Shown: positions 10,922 to 23,216 of the stretch, piece by piece
How the letters are laid out: each line of letters opens with the position of its first letter
Position numbering within the stretch: the first letter of the stretch is position 1
Source: Imbricaverruca yamaguchii
Lineage: Eukaryota > Arthropoda > Thecostraca > Neoverrucidae
NCBI GenBank assembly: GCA_034440575.1
Contig: JAOTOL010001186.1
Coordinates: 288,627 to 352,626, forward strand
Length of the DNA stretch: 64,000 nucleotides
Direction of reading: 5' to 3'
Made by a program: the position numbers and the translations under genes
The notes under the pieces: model-generated
The model's input: the letters and a program-made list of their open reading frames with translations, nothing else
What the model was told of the DNA's origin: nothing
Database searches by the model: none

Positions 10922-13675
10922 GTCAGTGGCGGACGCGCACGCGTCCAGAGGCGAGCGTCATACACGTCGGCAGACCGTTGACCACGGAAAGGAGCTAGAT
11001 GTGTCCGAGAGCCAAGTGCATCGTTTAATCAATAATTGGATCGTATTTGATTTAAAAAACGTGGCCATGTGCCTCACCCGGTCTTAATCCACGTTTTGGC
11101 CGCATTCGTGGGGGTTTTAATAGAAAGCTTCTCTGGCGTCGATTTAGCTACCCTGTCTTTCAATGGAGCCGTGTGTGCAATGGAGAGGAGAATTTCACCA
11201 CAACGCACATGTTATCGTGGTTTAGAAATGGTTCGTTTCATTCTGACTTGTGCTTTTGGTAGCCGGGGACTAAGCTCCGCTCATTGAAAGCCGCGTGTGG
11301 AACCATGCCAAGCTGGCCGTTCGGTATGGAAAGCGTGGGCAGTTATGGCGCCCTATTGTCGATTTATGACTCGGCTCGGTAAGAGGCACACTTTCTGGAC
11401 AAAAGTTAAAGGCGTTGTTAAGGGTGTCGCCTGCGTTTCATGTCATTAAGACGGGTTTAAATGCAATGAAAGTAATTGTCCTCGGCAAGTTGGACAGCAC
11501 GGATCACTAAAATGCGACTAGGGATTGAACGCCGCCACATTTTCCTCCGTGCGTGCTTTCAGTCTAAAACTACAGCTGGAACCCAGCTCACAAGCATAGC
11601 TATGACGTCATAATTTCCGTGAAATGTGGCAGCGTCATCAAAGCTACTCCTGCGATTGGCGGTACTAAAAGCAAAAGCCATGCTAAACCGAGCTTTACAG
11701 ATGTATTGAAGGAGCGAATGCAAATATTTAAATGACAGTAGTCCGTCCTGATTGAACCTTCTTGTATAGTGCACGGAAAATGTAATTGATGATGCTGCAT
11801 TAGGCGATTCTATATGGATTTTGTATCATGTAGGTGATGATTCTGTACTGATTATTCCGTATTAGGTGCGGGCCAAATATTTGGCACCGTGCTGCCATTT
11901 GTGGAGACAATGATACGAGGAGGCACGACCTTGCATTGTCACACTGGTGCCAAGTCAGCGGCGGCGGTCTTCCGGGACTTGAAATCCTGGCCCTGTCCGA
12001 CACTGCCTGGTCACCTGACCGTACCTAGTCCAGCCCTACTGCGGTCTTACTCCAGCCCTACTCCAGCCCTATTCCAGTCCTACTACAGCTCTACTCCAGC
12101 TTTACTTCAGCCCCACTTCAGCCCTACTTCAGCCCTACTTCAGCCCTACTTCAGCCCTACTTCAGCCCTATTCCAGCCCTACTCCAGCTCTACTTCAGCC
12201 CCACTTCAGCCCTATTCCAGCCCTACTCCAGCCCTACTTCAGCCTCACCAGGCCGTCGCCGCCCCGGTCATGATCGAGCCCGACACAGCCTGGCCGAGCC
12301 TGACACAGCCCAACACAGCCAGGTCGAGCCTGGCACAGCCCAGCCGAGCCCGTCACAGCCCAGTCAAGTCTGACACAGCCCGGCCGAGCCCGACACAGCC
12401 CAGTCGAGTCTGACACAGCCCGGCCGAGCCCGACACAGCCCGACACAGCCCGGTCGAGCCTGACACAGCCCAGCCGAGCCCGTCACAGCCCGGTCGAGCC
12501 CGACACAGCCCGGTCGAGCCTGACACAGCCCGGCAGAGCCCGTCACAGCCCGGTCGAGCCCGACACAGCCCGGTCGAGTCTGACACAGCCCGGCCGTCTA
12601 TCGTGTGCAGATGAAGCGGACGTCGCGCGACTCCAGCTGCAGCTCCGACGAGGAGATGGCGGCGCCGCGCGTCGGGCCCGCCACGCCGGCGCCCGTGCAA
12701 TTCCGGTCGTCGCCGCCGGCGGGCGCCCATCGGCCCGGCCGGGCCACCACTCCGCCCCGCAGGTACTGCACCCGCCCGTCCGCCAGCGACCGCCCGTCCG
12801 CCAGCGCCCGCCCCCGTCCGCCAGCGTCCGCTCGTCCACTAGCACCCGCCCCCCCGTCCACCAACACCGTCTGCCTCGCAGATGCGTCTGCCGTTTGGGA
12901 ACTCTGGGTACCTCTGGGAAAAACAGCCGGAAAATATATTACGGTGGCTATATAGATTTAGACATGTCATCTGTATATGATATAGCACGGTGATAAACAG
13001 ACTCACGGTGCTATCGGTATAGGACATCGCACAGCGATAAACCATCTCACTGTGCGATCAGAAAACAGAACTTTTGTAGGTGGTGGTGGCGAGCAGTGGT
13101 TAAACGCGTCTGGTTTACTCTTGAAGTACTGTAGTAGAGTACCTCAGAATGCACCAACTTGTCCTCTCCTTCGTACATCACCGGCATCCCAACGGTACAC
13201 AGGAGTGTCCTCTCCCCAGCACTTTGGCAGTACTCTCCCCAGTACACCGTAGCGTCATCTCCCCAGTACACCGTAGCGTCATCTCCCCGGTGCCCCGGTA
13301 GTATCTGTACAGTATACTGACGTGTTGTCTCCCCGATTCCCCGGTGCAATATCTCAGCAGTATGCCGGCATGTAACCTCCGTCCGGCACCAGAGCGGTTC
13401 CCTCGTGGTGTCCGCAGTACCGGCCGCCTCAGTGGTGTGCCGACGGCGACCCAGCAGCATCCTCTCGCTCCCCTCCCGCACACCTCGGCAGTACTGTGTG
13501 TGTGGGTGTGGGTGTGGACTGAGCGGTGGGTGTGCGTGGGTGCGGCAGATCTCCGGTGGTGCCGGCCGCCGCCGCCGCCGCCGTGCCGCCGTCGGCGCGC
13601 GGCCGCAAGCGCCACCGCGGCCTGGCCTCGCTCGGCATGCAGCGGCCCTGTCTCGACTTCGAGAAGATGCAGCAG
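10736..13675 (+). CDS. Unrecognised multi-exon gene, 5' part (three exons)
   Basis: Three segments join in phase: 10736-10921, 12611-12762 and 13549-13675. They encode 155 residues with no stop, and the last donor (GTGAGT at 13676) implies more exons that I could not find. Residues 1-62 are acidic with Pro/Ser runs (PPPPSSGPGRPSPE, HSSEEELEGF) and end in a basic REREKRKW cluster. The second exon is Ser/Asp/Glu then Pro/Arg-rich. The third has an alanine run, a GRKRHRG nuclear-localisation-like patch and ends GMQRPCLDFEKMQQ, which looks like a conserved motif. No enzyme domain or membrane segment. A small nuclear regulatory protein is a guess; I do not recognise the family. The start is the first Met of the first exon, but an upstream exon cannot be excluded. 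Confidence 0.6.
12011..12255. repeat. Roughly 12-bp minisatellite in intron 1
   Basis: Tandem CTTCAGCCCTA / CTCCAGCCCTA units with drift, inside the intron between 10922 and 12610. Confidence 0.88.
12280..12597. repeat. 20-bp minisatellite ending at the intron 1 acceptor
   Basis: GACACAGCC recurs every 20 bp (12372, 12392, 12412) with some 10-bp half units. The array stops about 13 bp before the acceptor AG at 12609-12610. Confidence 0.9.
12611..12762 (+). CDS. Exon 2 of the unrecognised gene
   Basis: Begins after GTGTGCAG, continues frame 0 with MKRTSRDSSCSSDEE and ends with two bases of a codon before the donor GTACTG (12763). Confidence 0.58.
13200..13330. repeat. Short imperfect repeats in intron 2
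   Basis: CCCCAGTACACCGTAGCGTCATCT is repeated with drift between the second and third exons. Not coding. Confidence 0.7.
13549..13675 (+). CDS. Exon 3 of the unrecognised gene
   Basis: Begins after GCGGCAG. Its first base completes an Arg codon with exon 2, and the frame then stays open for 42 codons to CAG before GTGAGT. This phase match across two introns is the main support for the gene model. Confidence 0.58.
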
Positions 13676-15737
13676 GTGAGTGGGCCGGCGTGCCGGCGGC
13701 AGGGGCGGCCGACGGCCGCGCCGCGGGGCCTGGCTCGCGGCAGACGTGCTACCTGTCTGGCGCTGCGTGTGCGAGGCCGCTGTCGGCGGTTGGAATCTGT
13801 AGATGAAAATGTGGCTACCGATTGCTGTCGTAACTGCCTTCATCAACATACGATGTACCGTGTTTATATTCTGTGTACAATCAACCCCGCGAACAAGTTA
13901 AATCCAATAAATAATTTTGACAAGAGGGCAAGTTTGGAGAAAGGGCTGTTCAAGCCGTACTGAAATTGGTTCTTCGTGTAAAAATATGGGTAGTTCTGGC
14001 GATGTGATAAGCTTTGAAATGCTGTTACTGGCGCTGCTGCCGCCGCTCCGAACGAAAAATGCTGCTACTTGACATTGATGGTTTTGAGGTTGGGAAGCAG
14101 TGTTAAAATAATAATTTCTTGTTGGGTGTGAGATGACGAACCGTGCGCAGCAGGGTTTAGAAAGTGCCTTGGAAGTACTGTTATATATAATCACCTAGTT
14201 TTGAGACAATTGCATACATATGATCGTAGGTACATATAGGTAATCCCTTCACCTGGAATTGCACTATGGGATGTTCGTTAGCACTATCCCGGGCCCGTTA
14301 AGGTGAGTAACAGTATGATATTTGTAAACGGGATATAGTTGGAAACGAGGCATGAAGACTTCAAAAACACGCACCAAGGAGTACGATGTCGATACTTCCT
14401 TGGGAAGGATACCGATTCATTGTTCAGTAAGTGATATATTCCACCATATTTCGTGAATAATTCATTACTGTTGGGAAGAGAGTCCAATATTATCGTGTGC
14501 GCGTCTCATATTACATCTAAATCAATAACATCACAACCTTTGACGACAGTGTAATTTGCTTCCAATTTCTTTTTGTGTAACATCGGAAGTGTAGAAAGAC
14601 AAGATAGCCGATTAACTTCACGGAATGCTCTTGCAGTAATCTGAGTACTTCCGACATAGTTGGCATCAAACGTCATGACTTTCGCCACTGATTGCACTCA
14701 TTTAATGCAATAATACTCATTTAAAGTTGTTAACATGAATGTGCGTCAACATGCTAACTTCACCATGCGAAGTTTCCTTGACAAAGTTATTTTATTATTA
14801 TTGGTCTAAACCGAAGGCAACTTTGGTGTATAAAGATCAAGGTCGCAAACAACACCCTGGCGTAAGTCTTGCACGCAAGCATTATTGCTCCCGCTAACAT
14901 CGATAAGACGTAGTTGCTTGGATGCGAGGTGATGGTGGAATTTTCCAGTGTCGTGGATGACTGTGGACCATGTCGGTGTGTCGATGAGATGGACGCAGAA
15001 GTTCCGCGACTATTGACGAGACGGTGACATTTTGCCAGTGCCGTGACTGTGTAGGTGTATCGGTGAGATGGACGCAGGTGCTACGCTACTCTCGGCGCAT
15101 GGCTTGATGGCTGGCTCGCTATCCATAACTACATTTCGACACAAGTTAACAGGCGATGCGTCGAAAGTTTCCAAAGTAAAGCAGCGCAATGCGAGAAGTT
15201 TGTGAGCGGACCGTGTGGCCTGTAGTGCCGTCGCCCGTCCGTGCGGCCCTGCAGTCCGACCCCGGCAGGGTACGACCGGGCATCGGCACCGGCGGAAGAG
15301 AGGGCTTGCGGTGCCTTTGGCGGGCTGGTGGTCGCGGAGTGGCAGTCTGAATTGATTGGAGTCTGCACCGGATTTGAGTCTGCATTAGTCGGCAGTTCGC
15401 AACAATTTTCATGTTTTTTTTTTCTCGCAGTTTTCGATGAGCATAGTGCTTCTCCGAGCTGTTTCGTTTGTTATTTTCTTCCGAAACAGCCGCACTGTTT
15501 TGATCCAGTCTTGATCCCGGTTGTGCTATCATTCGGATGTATAAGATGAATGGATGGTATAAGATAGCAGTTCGCCAGGCGAAATACGAGGAAAGGATAT
15601 TTATGCAACCCATCAATGCGACAAGCCACCCTGTTATTGTCCACTTTCGAGCGTGCAAGTGTCGGGATTGTTACACAGACCACCATGAATTTGATTTTCG
15701 ATTGGGAAATAAATTCAGTGACCAAACATGCCCTGTA
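13676..15737. other. Unassigned sequence, presumed intron 3 onwards
   Basis: No further exon of the upstream gene found. There is a diverged duplication of about 100 bp at 14940-15100 (shared GAGATGGACGCAG word). Nothing else recognised. Confidence 0.4.
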
Positions 15738-16836
15738 ATATCCGGTGTTGGCTATTGTGCACACACAGTATGCCGGGCGCCCTTGAGCACCCCTCCACAC
15801 CCTTCACCGTGAAGGTGTGTTCACCATAAGCCGGGTAATATCCGGTGTTGGCTATTGTGCACACACAGTATGCCGGGCGCCCTTGAGCACCCCTCCACAC
15901 CCTTCACCGTGAAGGTGTGTTCACCATAAGCCTAATCACCGTGAAGGCTGTGTTCACACACAGTACGCCGGGCGCCCGTGATGTTCACTATTCACGTGAG
16001 CACTCCACACCCTTCACCGTGAAGGTGTGTTCACCATAAGCCTTCACCGTGAAGGTGTGTTTCACACACATGCCGGGCGCCCTTGAGCACCCCTCCACAC
16101 CCTTCACCGTGAAGGTGTGTTCACCATAAGCGGGTAATCACCGGTGTTGGCTAGGTGTGCACACACAGTAGCCGGGCGCCCTTGAGCACCCCTCCACACC
16201 CTTCACCGTGAAGGTGTGTTCACCATAAGTCCGGGTAATATCCGGTGTTGGCTGTGTTCACCATAAGCTTCACCGTGAAGGTGTGTTCACCACACCCCTC
16301 ACCGTGAAGGTGTGTTCACCATAAGCTTCACCGTGAAGGTGTGTTCACCATAAGCTTCACCGTGAAGGTGTGTTCACCATAAGCTTCACCGTGAAGGTGT
16401 GTTCACCATAAGCTTCACCGTGAAGGTGTGTTCTCCACACCCTTCACCGTGAAGGTGTGTTCACCTTCACCGTGAAGGTGTTGGCTTCACCGTGAAGCCG
16501 GGCGCCCTTGAGCACCCCTCCACACCCTTCACCGTGAAGGTGTGTTCACCATAAGCTTCACCGTGAAGGTGTGTTCACCATAAGCTTCACCGTGGCGCCG
16601 TGTGCACCCTCCACACCCTTCACCGTGAAGGTGTGTTCACCATAAGTTCACCGTGAAGGTGTAATATCCGGTGTTGCACCGTGAAAAGGTATGCCGGGCG
16701 CCCTTGACACCCCTCCACACCCTTCACCGTGAAGGTGTGTTCACCATAAACTTCACCGTGAAGGTGTGAAGGTGTGTTGCTTCACCTATTTCACCGTGAA
16801 GGTGTGTTCACCATAAGCTTCACCGTGAAGGTGCGC
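15738..16836. repeat. Palindrome-rich satellite
   Basis: Irregular array whose core is CTTCACCGTGAAGGTGTG followed by TTCACCATAAG. The core CTTCAC-C-GTGAAG is an almost perfect palindrome and recurs more than 25 times. Early copies sit in a longer unit of about 99 bp that also holds CCGGTGTTGGCTATTGTG and GCCGGGCGCCCTTGAGCAC. Later copies collapse to 29-bp units, with scrambled junctions. Confidence 0.9.
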
Positions 16837-16849
16837 TAATTCAGCCGTT

Positions 16850-17325
16850 GGCGCTTTCACGGTCAACGATAGGGGCGGGGATGGCCGAGTGGTTAAGGTG
16901 TCGGGCTATGGTTACCAAAGGTCCCGGGTTCGACTTGGCGCTTTCACGGTCAACGATAGGGGCGGGGATGGCCGGGTGGTTAAGGTGTCGGGCTATGGTT
17001 ACCAAAGGTCCCGGGTTCGACTTGGCGCTTTCACGGCCAACGATAGGGGCGGGAATGGCCGGGTGGTTAAGGTGTCGGGCTATGGTTACCAAAGGTCCCG
17101 GGTTCGACTTGGCGCTTTCACGGCCAACGATAGGGGCGGGGATGGCCGAGTGGTTAAGGTGTCGGGGTGGTTACCAAAGGGCTTTCCGGTCCGATAGGGG
17201 CGGTGGCCTAGGTTCGGCTTGGTACGCTTTCACGGCCAACGATAGGGGCGATGATGGCCGAGTGGTTAAGGTGTCGGGCTATGGTTACCAAAGGTCCCGG
17301 GTCCGACTCTAGCGCCACTCAGGAC
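16850..17325 (+). repeat. Five tandem tRNA-like units, 87-bp period
   Basis: GGCGCTTTCACGG starts at 16850, 16937, 17024 and 17111 (period 87), with a fifth divergent unit from about 17220. Each unit carries a Ser/Leu-type A box (GGCCGAGTGGTTAAGGTG) and a B box (GGGTTCGACT), i.e. an internal pol III promoter. The anticodon arm does not fold convincingly and acceptor stems do not pair, so these are treated as a tRNA-derived satellite, not tRNA genes. Confidence 0.75.
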
Positions 17326-19952
17326 ATTTCCCAATCCCGCGGCCCACCGGCGAAATAGTCTGGGCGGCGCCATTAGCCGCGAATGTGCATAAAGTGTGTC
17401 GTGAACCAACCAATAAACAAACGGCCAACGATAGCTCCAAACGCGTGGTGCAGCCGGCCAGCAGGCGCTCTGATGGACCTGCTGATCAGCCAGCGGGCAT
17501 GGTTGTTGGATCTGCGCCAGCTTTGGACGGGTTGTTGTCGGTCGGCGCGACGCGCGTGAAGGGCAGCTGTGGCAGCCTGCGCTGCACCAGCGCGGCTGGC
17601 TGGTGCCGCGCAGGCTGCCGGCTGCCGCCGTCTGGAGTGTTTCCCGTGTCCGTCGGCGTTGCGAACGCCGCCCGCCGTGCACGTGCATATCCTGTGCACG
17701 TGCAGTTGCATAGTGTTGCGGCGCGGCGTCGACCGGCCGAGGTCGGTGGCGGTGGTGGGCCGCCGGGGTCGGTGGCGCTGGCGGTGGTGGGATGGGCCGC
17801 CGGGGTCGGTGGTGGTCGGCAGCTATTTTGGCGGTGTCCCGGGGCAGATGTAGCTGTATCCCGCCACGACGGCAGGACTTTGGTGGAACTTTGGGCAGGA
17901 CATTGCCCTACCTGACGGCCGAGGTCCACCGGTCGGAGGAAGACGGGTTCCGCAGTTAGTGCCTCGCAGTTAGTGCCTCGCAGTTAGTGTCCCTGGTTCG
18001 GGGCTGGAGGTCTATGGAACGCTGACGATTTCGGAATTTCGTTAGGGATTTCGTTATTACCGGGATTTCTGAGGTTTCTTTGGGCGGCGAAATTCTGAGG
18101 AGACTGTCAGTTTAAAAAAAAAAACTTGTACAGCTGAGGTGCAATGCACCTTCCCAAGTGTATTGCGGGTCACCACTGTGCCTCTGGACCAAGACCTCGT
18201 GTGTGGGGTGGGGTGGGAGTGGGGGTGGTTGTAGTTCATCTGAGGGCTACCGACTTCCTGTCCCTCCCTCCCTCCCGGTAGCGGCGCCCATGTTGACAGG
18301 CCCTGATCCGGGTGCGGCGGCTGCCTCCGGCCAACACGATTGCGGTTTCAGATTGACTGCTAGTGGCTGGGAGCTGACCAGTTGGTGTGGGGCTGGCGTT
18401 TCATTTCCCCCGAGTCCTGTAGTCGCCACGACGAAATCTGTCGCAGATAATGCTGGGATACATACCGCAGAAGAAACGGCAAATCGAATTCATGGACGTT
18501 GGGGAATAGGTGTTGTATGAAAATAATGCGATAAAAACCACAAACCCTGAATCACATATTAGCATGGCTGTGCTCGTAGTATTGGGGACGACATATCATC
18601 AGCAATAATCTAGCGGCGATAGTTTTGTTTTCTTCAGCCAATCGTATTGCTCGTTGCGTATGTGGAGGAACGATCATTGCCCAATAAATATACAATTATC
18701 CCGGTACGACTTAATTCCAGCATCATGTAACACTCGTATCCGCTTGCGTGTTACGCTAGCACGGTTTCTTTTAGTTATCCATGCCGGTTAGCTCACTGTT
18801 TTGTCGAGAATTTCCGAGCGAATGGTGACGTTTGTCATGCTGCATTGCGTTCATTGCTAATCATAAATCTGGTGGAACTGTTGACGACATTTTCACTCGA
18901 TCGCGTTCTTCACAGGAGGGGATTCGATCGGTGACCACCTGGCGGCCGTCGGCGGAACTGTCCCTGTTCTGCTGGTAACCCAGCGGCCAGCGCACCTGAC
19001 CCAGCGCCCCGCCAGCTCCGACATCTGGCGGGGACGAACAAAACCACTACTGTACCTAACTACCGCCGCGCGTCGCGCGCGACGGTCGGACGAACGAACG
19101 ATTGTGTGCGAACTCGAATCGGTCAGGGATGAGCGTGGTCGCATTTGATCCGGTGATGGCGTGGCTCGAGACGATCGGTTCCACCTTGGTTCTGTGCTCG
19201 CTTTTTGCCAAGTGTATAGACGCCCGTCGCAGACGGCGGGATCCTAGTTTTGTACCTCACAGTGGATTCGAGCGGGCCTCAGAGCCGCAAGTGTCGGCTC
19301 TTATTGTGCTCTTTTTCGCCCCTTCTTCACGCGACCGCCGAGACTCGTGCGTGTCGTCTCCGGCCGCCACGCCGGCTGTGGCGTGGCCAGTGCAAGACCG
19401 GCTGGGGCTCCTCTGTTCCTCCTGATTTCTGTGATCTGCCGTAATAAGTGGCCGGTGTGTTGTGTTGTTGCCTCTGTTGGGCGGCCATCTTTTCCGACTG
19501 CGCCCGCGACTGGCGTGGCGATGGACGAAGCGGACGGCGCCGTGTGCTCTGCTGGACCTGTGTTCTAGTTGCGCTTGGCTCTCGAGACAGTGAACTGAAC
19601 GCTGGATCGCATGCTAGTAGGGTGTACGCTTTTCGACGAGGGGCCGTTTTTTGGATGCTGAAATACACGTTAGCAATGTTGGCACTGTGCTCGCAAGGCT
19701 GGCACTCTGCGGGGGGAGTGTTGCTGTGTGGTTTGACTTCGGCACAGCGACCGCTCACTCTATTGGATCCATGTAACTCCTACCAAGCAATGGCTGAATT
19801 GGATGTCCAACGTTTATTGGCAAACTGGTCAACATAGTCCACGACGTCAGATCGCATTCCTGGCGCGTACAAGTCTGTTGCATGATTTCAGACTGCATCG
19901 GTGAAAATTGCGCACGTGGGTTATATGGGAATGTGCAAGTTCACAACACACG
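17326..19952. other. Unassigned, partly GC-rich sequence
   Basis: GC-rich around 17500-17850 with GGTGGCGGTGG-type low complexity. Conflicting open frames on both strands, and no domain or coherent splice structure found. Confidence 0.4.
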
Positions 19953-19965
19953 CCAACTTCCAGCC

Positions 19966-20022
19966 TGGGCGCTAAATGACCAACCATGGTCGATGCGCCC
20001 TAAAACCACAATCACACACACA
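19966..20022 (+). mobile_element. Small hairpin retroposon with 13-bp target duplication
   Basis: Starts TGGGCGCTAAATGACC, pairs with GGTCGATGCGCCC, and ends in an ACCACAATCACACACA tail. Flanked by a perfect 13-bp duplication CCAACTTCCAGCC (19953-19965 and 20023-20035). The insert is 57 bp. Confidence 0.87.
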
Positions 20023-20035
20023 CCAACTTCCAGCC

Positions 20036-20989
20036 ACGTTTCAATGAAATGGATCGGTGACGTCTGGAGATGTGTGCTCTTGCCGCAAGGTGTGCATGCG
20101 TTATTCATCGTGACGGGCTGGTGTGTGAGCCAAGGGCGTCGCCGGGAATTGTCCGGGTGGGTTTGTAAAGCAACCACATACTAGCCCGAACATTTTTAGG
20201 TCATCGGATCTCGGGTACCGTTTCAACATTTTTTGCCCGTTTTTCCTTTAAAAATGCTATTTTAAAAAGTGCCGAGGCTCGGCTCCCCTGCCTCATGCTG
20301 CCGGCTCCCCACCCCTGCCGGCTCCCCACCCCTGCCGGCTCCCCACCCCTGGCCCTGGTTCCCGCTCCCCCCCTCATACTGTACATGGGCATTGCACTGA
20401 TATACACCGGCAATGCAGACCACCTAAGCATACAGCTAGATACATAATTTAAAAACATTGCGGAATACATCGATTCAGTTCGCGGAAAGGAGGGAGCGTC
20501 TGCAAGTGCTCACAGGCACGCAAGGAAGCACATGCATCCGTAAGGGCCCAATAAACATTCGGAATAGCCTTTAAGCGTTCGTAGGGACCAGTAAACGCTG
20601 GCAATGCGAACAGTGAAAATGGCCACGAAAAGTGCTGCTGACCTTTATATCGCCACACTGGCGACCTCATAAAGGATTCGTTGCTGGCTCGCGGGCGCCC
20701 AAGACGGGGACGTACGCCCCGCCGCCCCCTTGACTACGTCCCGGGCTTGAGCTCACCACGCCTGCGGCGGCATAATTCACTGCCGCCATGCTGGGCGCAC
20801 GGCACTTCCGGCGCGTTCCGCGGATGCCGGGGCCCAGTGGTCTGATGGCCGCTGGTGCGCCGTCCATGCGATAAGATAGCGGCCGTCCACAGCTGCGACG
20901 CCGCCGCCGTCGTCTGGTCCGCTGGGAAGCGAGGCGCGTCTGCCAACTTGCACGCCCGTGCAGTGGGAAGGCGCCCTGATACGCCCGCG
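20036..20989. other. Unassigned sequence with a small minisatellite
   Basis: CCGGCTCCCCACCCCTG (17 bp) is repeated about three times at 20300-20356. The rest (20690-20960) is CpG-rich and could be promoter-proximal to the TATA sequence at 20990, but no exon is recognised. Confidence 0.4.
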
Positions 20990-21042
20990 TATAAATGCAG
21001 GTGCCGCCTAATGGGGCCCACTCGTCGCCTCAGCACACCGAG
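20990..21042 (+). promoter_or_regulatory. Possible TATA promoter and first-exon donor
   Basis: TATAAAT at 20990-20996 lies at the end of a CpG-rich stretch. A CCTCAGCAC initiator-like word follows about 40 bp downstream, then a good donor-like GAG/GTAGGT at 21041. No coding exon could be linked to it, so this is suggestive only. Confidence 0.25.
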
Positions 21043-21936
21043 GTAGGTGTGTGGGAACTGGCGTCATTGCTTGTCTTACCACTTTTGCATGAATCGTATG
21101 CAAGACTTAACCCTTCCTATATTCGAGGTTCAAAGAGGCATATAATTACTTTCCCTAGATGTTGCATTTATTTGCATCTTAGATATCTGTCTATTTATCT
21201 ATCGGTATATATAAATATATAAATATATGTATTCATATGCATATATGCATATATATACATACACACGCACACACATATATATACATATATAAATATATAT
21301 GTGTGTGTGCATGTATATATATACGTATATACGTATGTATATATATTTATATATATTGACATATATATAAAATAGGACAGGGGCGATAGTAACATAACCT
21401 AAGCGTGCGACATAAAAGAGTCGTAAACACTAGCCTGATGACAGTGTCACGAACAGTGTCACGACGCACATTTGAGCGGATCCTGGAAACAGTATTACAA
21501 CGAAGACTCGGGCAGATGAAGCGTCGCACACGCTTTGTTGCCCGACACCTGGAGATGTGTGGTGACGCGTGCATAATCTGTCTATTAGCGACACGGCGCC
21601 GATCACGCCGTACGCCTGGAAGTGCATCAGAATAGTGGCAGATCGGCGACAATGCTGTAGTTGTAAGGAGACGGATGTGACGTGAAGTGTCGGGCGGCGC
21701 AGAGTGCCGGACGGCTGGAGGGCGACAACCGTCGGGCACGTGAGTGTCGTACGCCTGACATGTCTTCCTCTTTCCCGAACCTTGCCGAACCAACCTCAGT
21801 TGTGTCACGCAGCCTCTGCTGCATCAACCTGATTCACTCGACTGAGAGAGGCGACCTGTCTAATGGGAGGGATCAAATAGGATACATTCGAGGTGAGGAG
21901 GAAGTGTGTCAAGTGCAAGGATGGAGATGGTGAGTA
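21043..21936. other. Unassigned, with TA-rich stretch
   Basis: Degenerate TATA/CATA-type low complexity at 21195-21370. The rest is unassigned. Confidence 0.45.
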
Positions 21937-21939
21937 GTG

Positions 21940-21979
<40 letters not shown>

Positions 21980-22051
21980 TGTGTGCGTGCGTGCGTGCGT
22001 GTGTGTGTGCGTGTGTGCGTGTGGCGTGCGTGCGTGCGTGCGCGCGCGCGC

Positions 22052-22078
<27 letters not shown>
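21937..22078. repeat. GTGC/GT microsatellite
   Basis: GTGC tetranucleotides grading into GC and then GT dinucleotides. Confidence 0.95.
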
Positions 22079-22082
<4 letters not shown>

Positions 22083-23216
22083 GAGATGCGGTGGATATAA
22101 ATGGAAATATGCTTGATTAATTATAGAAATTATGTGGCAGCAGTCGGCAGTGATGGACAGGAGGAGCGGCAGAGCAGGATCGGATAAAGTAAAACATGGA
22201 GTACAGCAGAATTATGCTTGCAACACTTTCTGTCTTCCTCTCCCCGTCCAAATTCACTCGGCCTTTAGACTGACAGGGGTTCAAACGATAACTTTATACG
22301 TACCCTACCTGCCGTCGTACAACCTATTCTTTACAGTCGAAGCTTTAACTGAACTCAAGGGATACCCTTCAGCTTTGCGTTCAGGGGTGCAACTATTTTG
22401 ACTACTGAAAACAGTAGTCAAAAACAGTGAAATTCCGATGGGCGAATACCGACAGCAGTTAGTGGCCCTCCGCGGGGTTAACGTCAATGGATGACGTGAG
22501 GTTACGACCCCCCAGACCAACGGTAGCGTGGTAAATACCTCGGGAACCAGGTGGACGGAGAGGGATTTTTACGTCCAGAAGACTGAAGTGGCGAGCTGTA
22601 AGGGGGGCAAGGGGACCAAAGGGCCTCGGGTTTCCCTTTTCCCCCCCCAAAACAACTCCCAACCCCCCGCCCCCCCGGGGAAAAAGGGTGGGGGGGGCTT
22701 TTTTTTTTAAATTTTTAACGTCGTGCTCGGGCGCTGATGGGTGCGCGCCGCGCTTTTCGCTCCGACTGGGTCACCAACAGCCGACAAGTAGACGTAGATA
22801 ATACCGTGTGTGCCTTCCGACACAAGGGGTGATGCTCACATGATGTTTGATATCTACCTAAGGAGTAGCAATGCTATAGTAAGTAAATTTGTAAGCGAGG
22901 CAACCGACCTGCGTGCCGTCCTCCTATGGACTGAACGTTCTCGGGTTATGGTGATCAGTGTTTAAGCCAGTCTGAAAAGTGTTTAGAGTATTAATATTGC
23001 CACATGTGATCTGCATTTTGATGCTGTCCAATTGCGGGAGGCGGTTATGAAGGCATACTTCAGAGGTATCAGCTCACGCGCTCTGGTTCTTTGATCGCAA
23101 GAAGCAGCTGGCCTCGGTGACCCAGAGGCGCAGATGGGGGCGGGCATAGCATGCAAGTGGGAGGGGCCGTTAAGGAAGGCACCACACTGCGCCCGTCGAG
23201 TTTGGCGCCGGACTGT
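22079..23216. other. Unassigned; homopolymer-rich patch at 22610-22720
   Basis: Ordinary unassigned sequence, except that 22610-22720 is made almost wholly of homopolymer runs (C, A, G, T blocks). This looks like distorted consensus rather than biology. Confidence 0.45.

Noticed and set aside
15738..16836. CRISPR-like array
   Set aside because: Repeats are palindromic and short but spacing is irregular, spacers are not unique, and the host context is eukaryotic.
16850..17325. Functional tRNA-Ser or tRNA-Leu gene cluster
   Set aside because: A and B boxes are present, but the anticodon stem and acceptor pairing fail in every unit.
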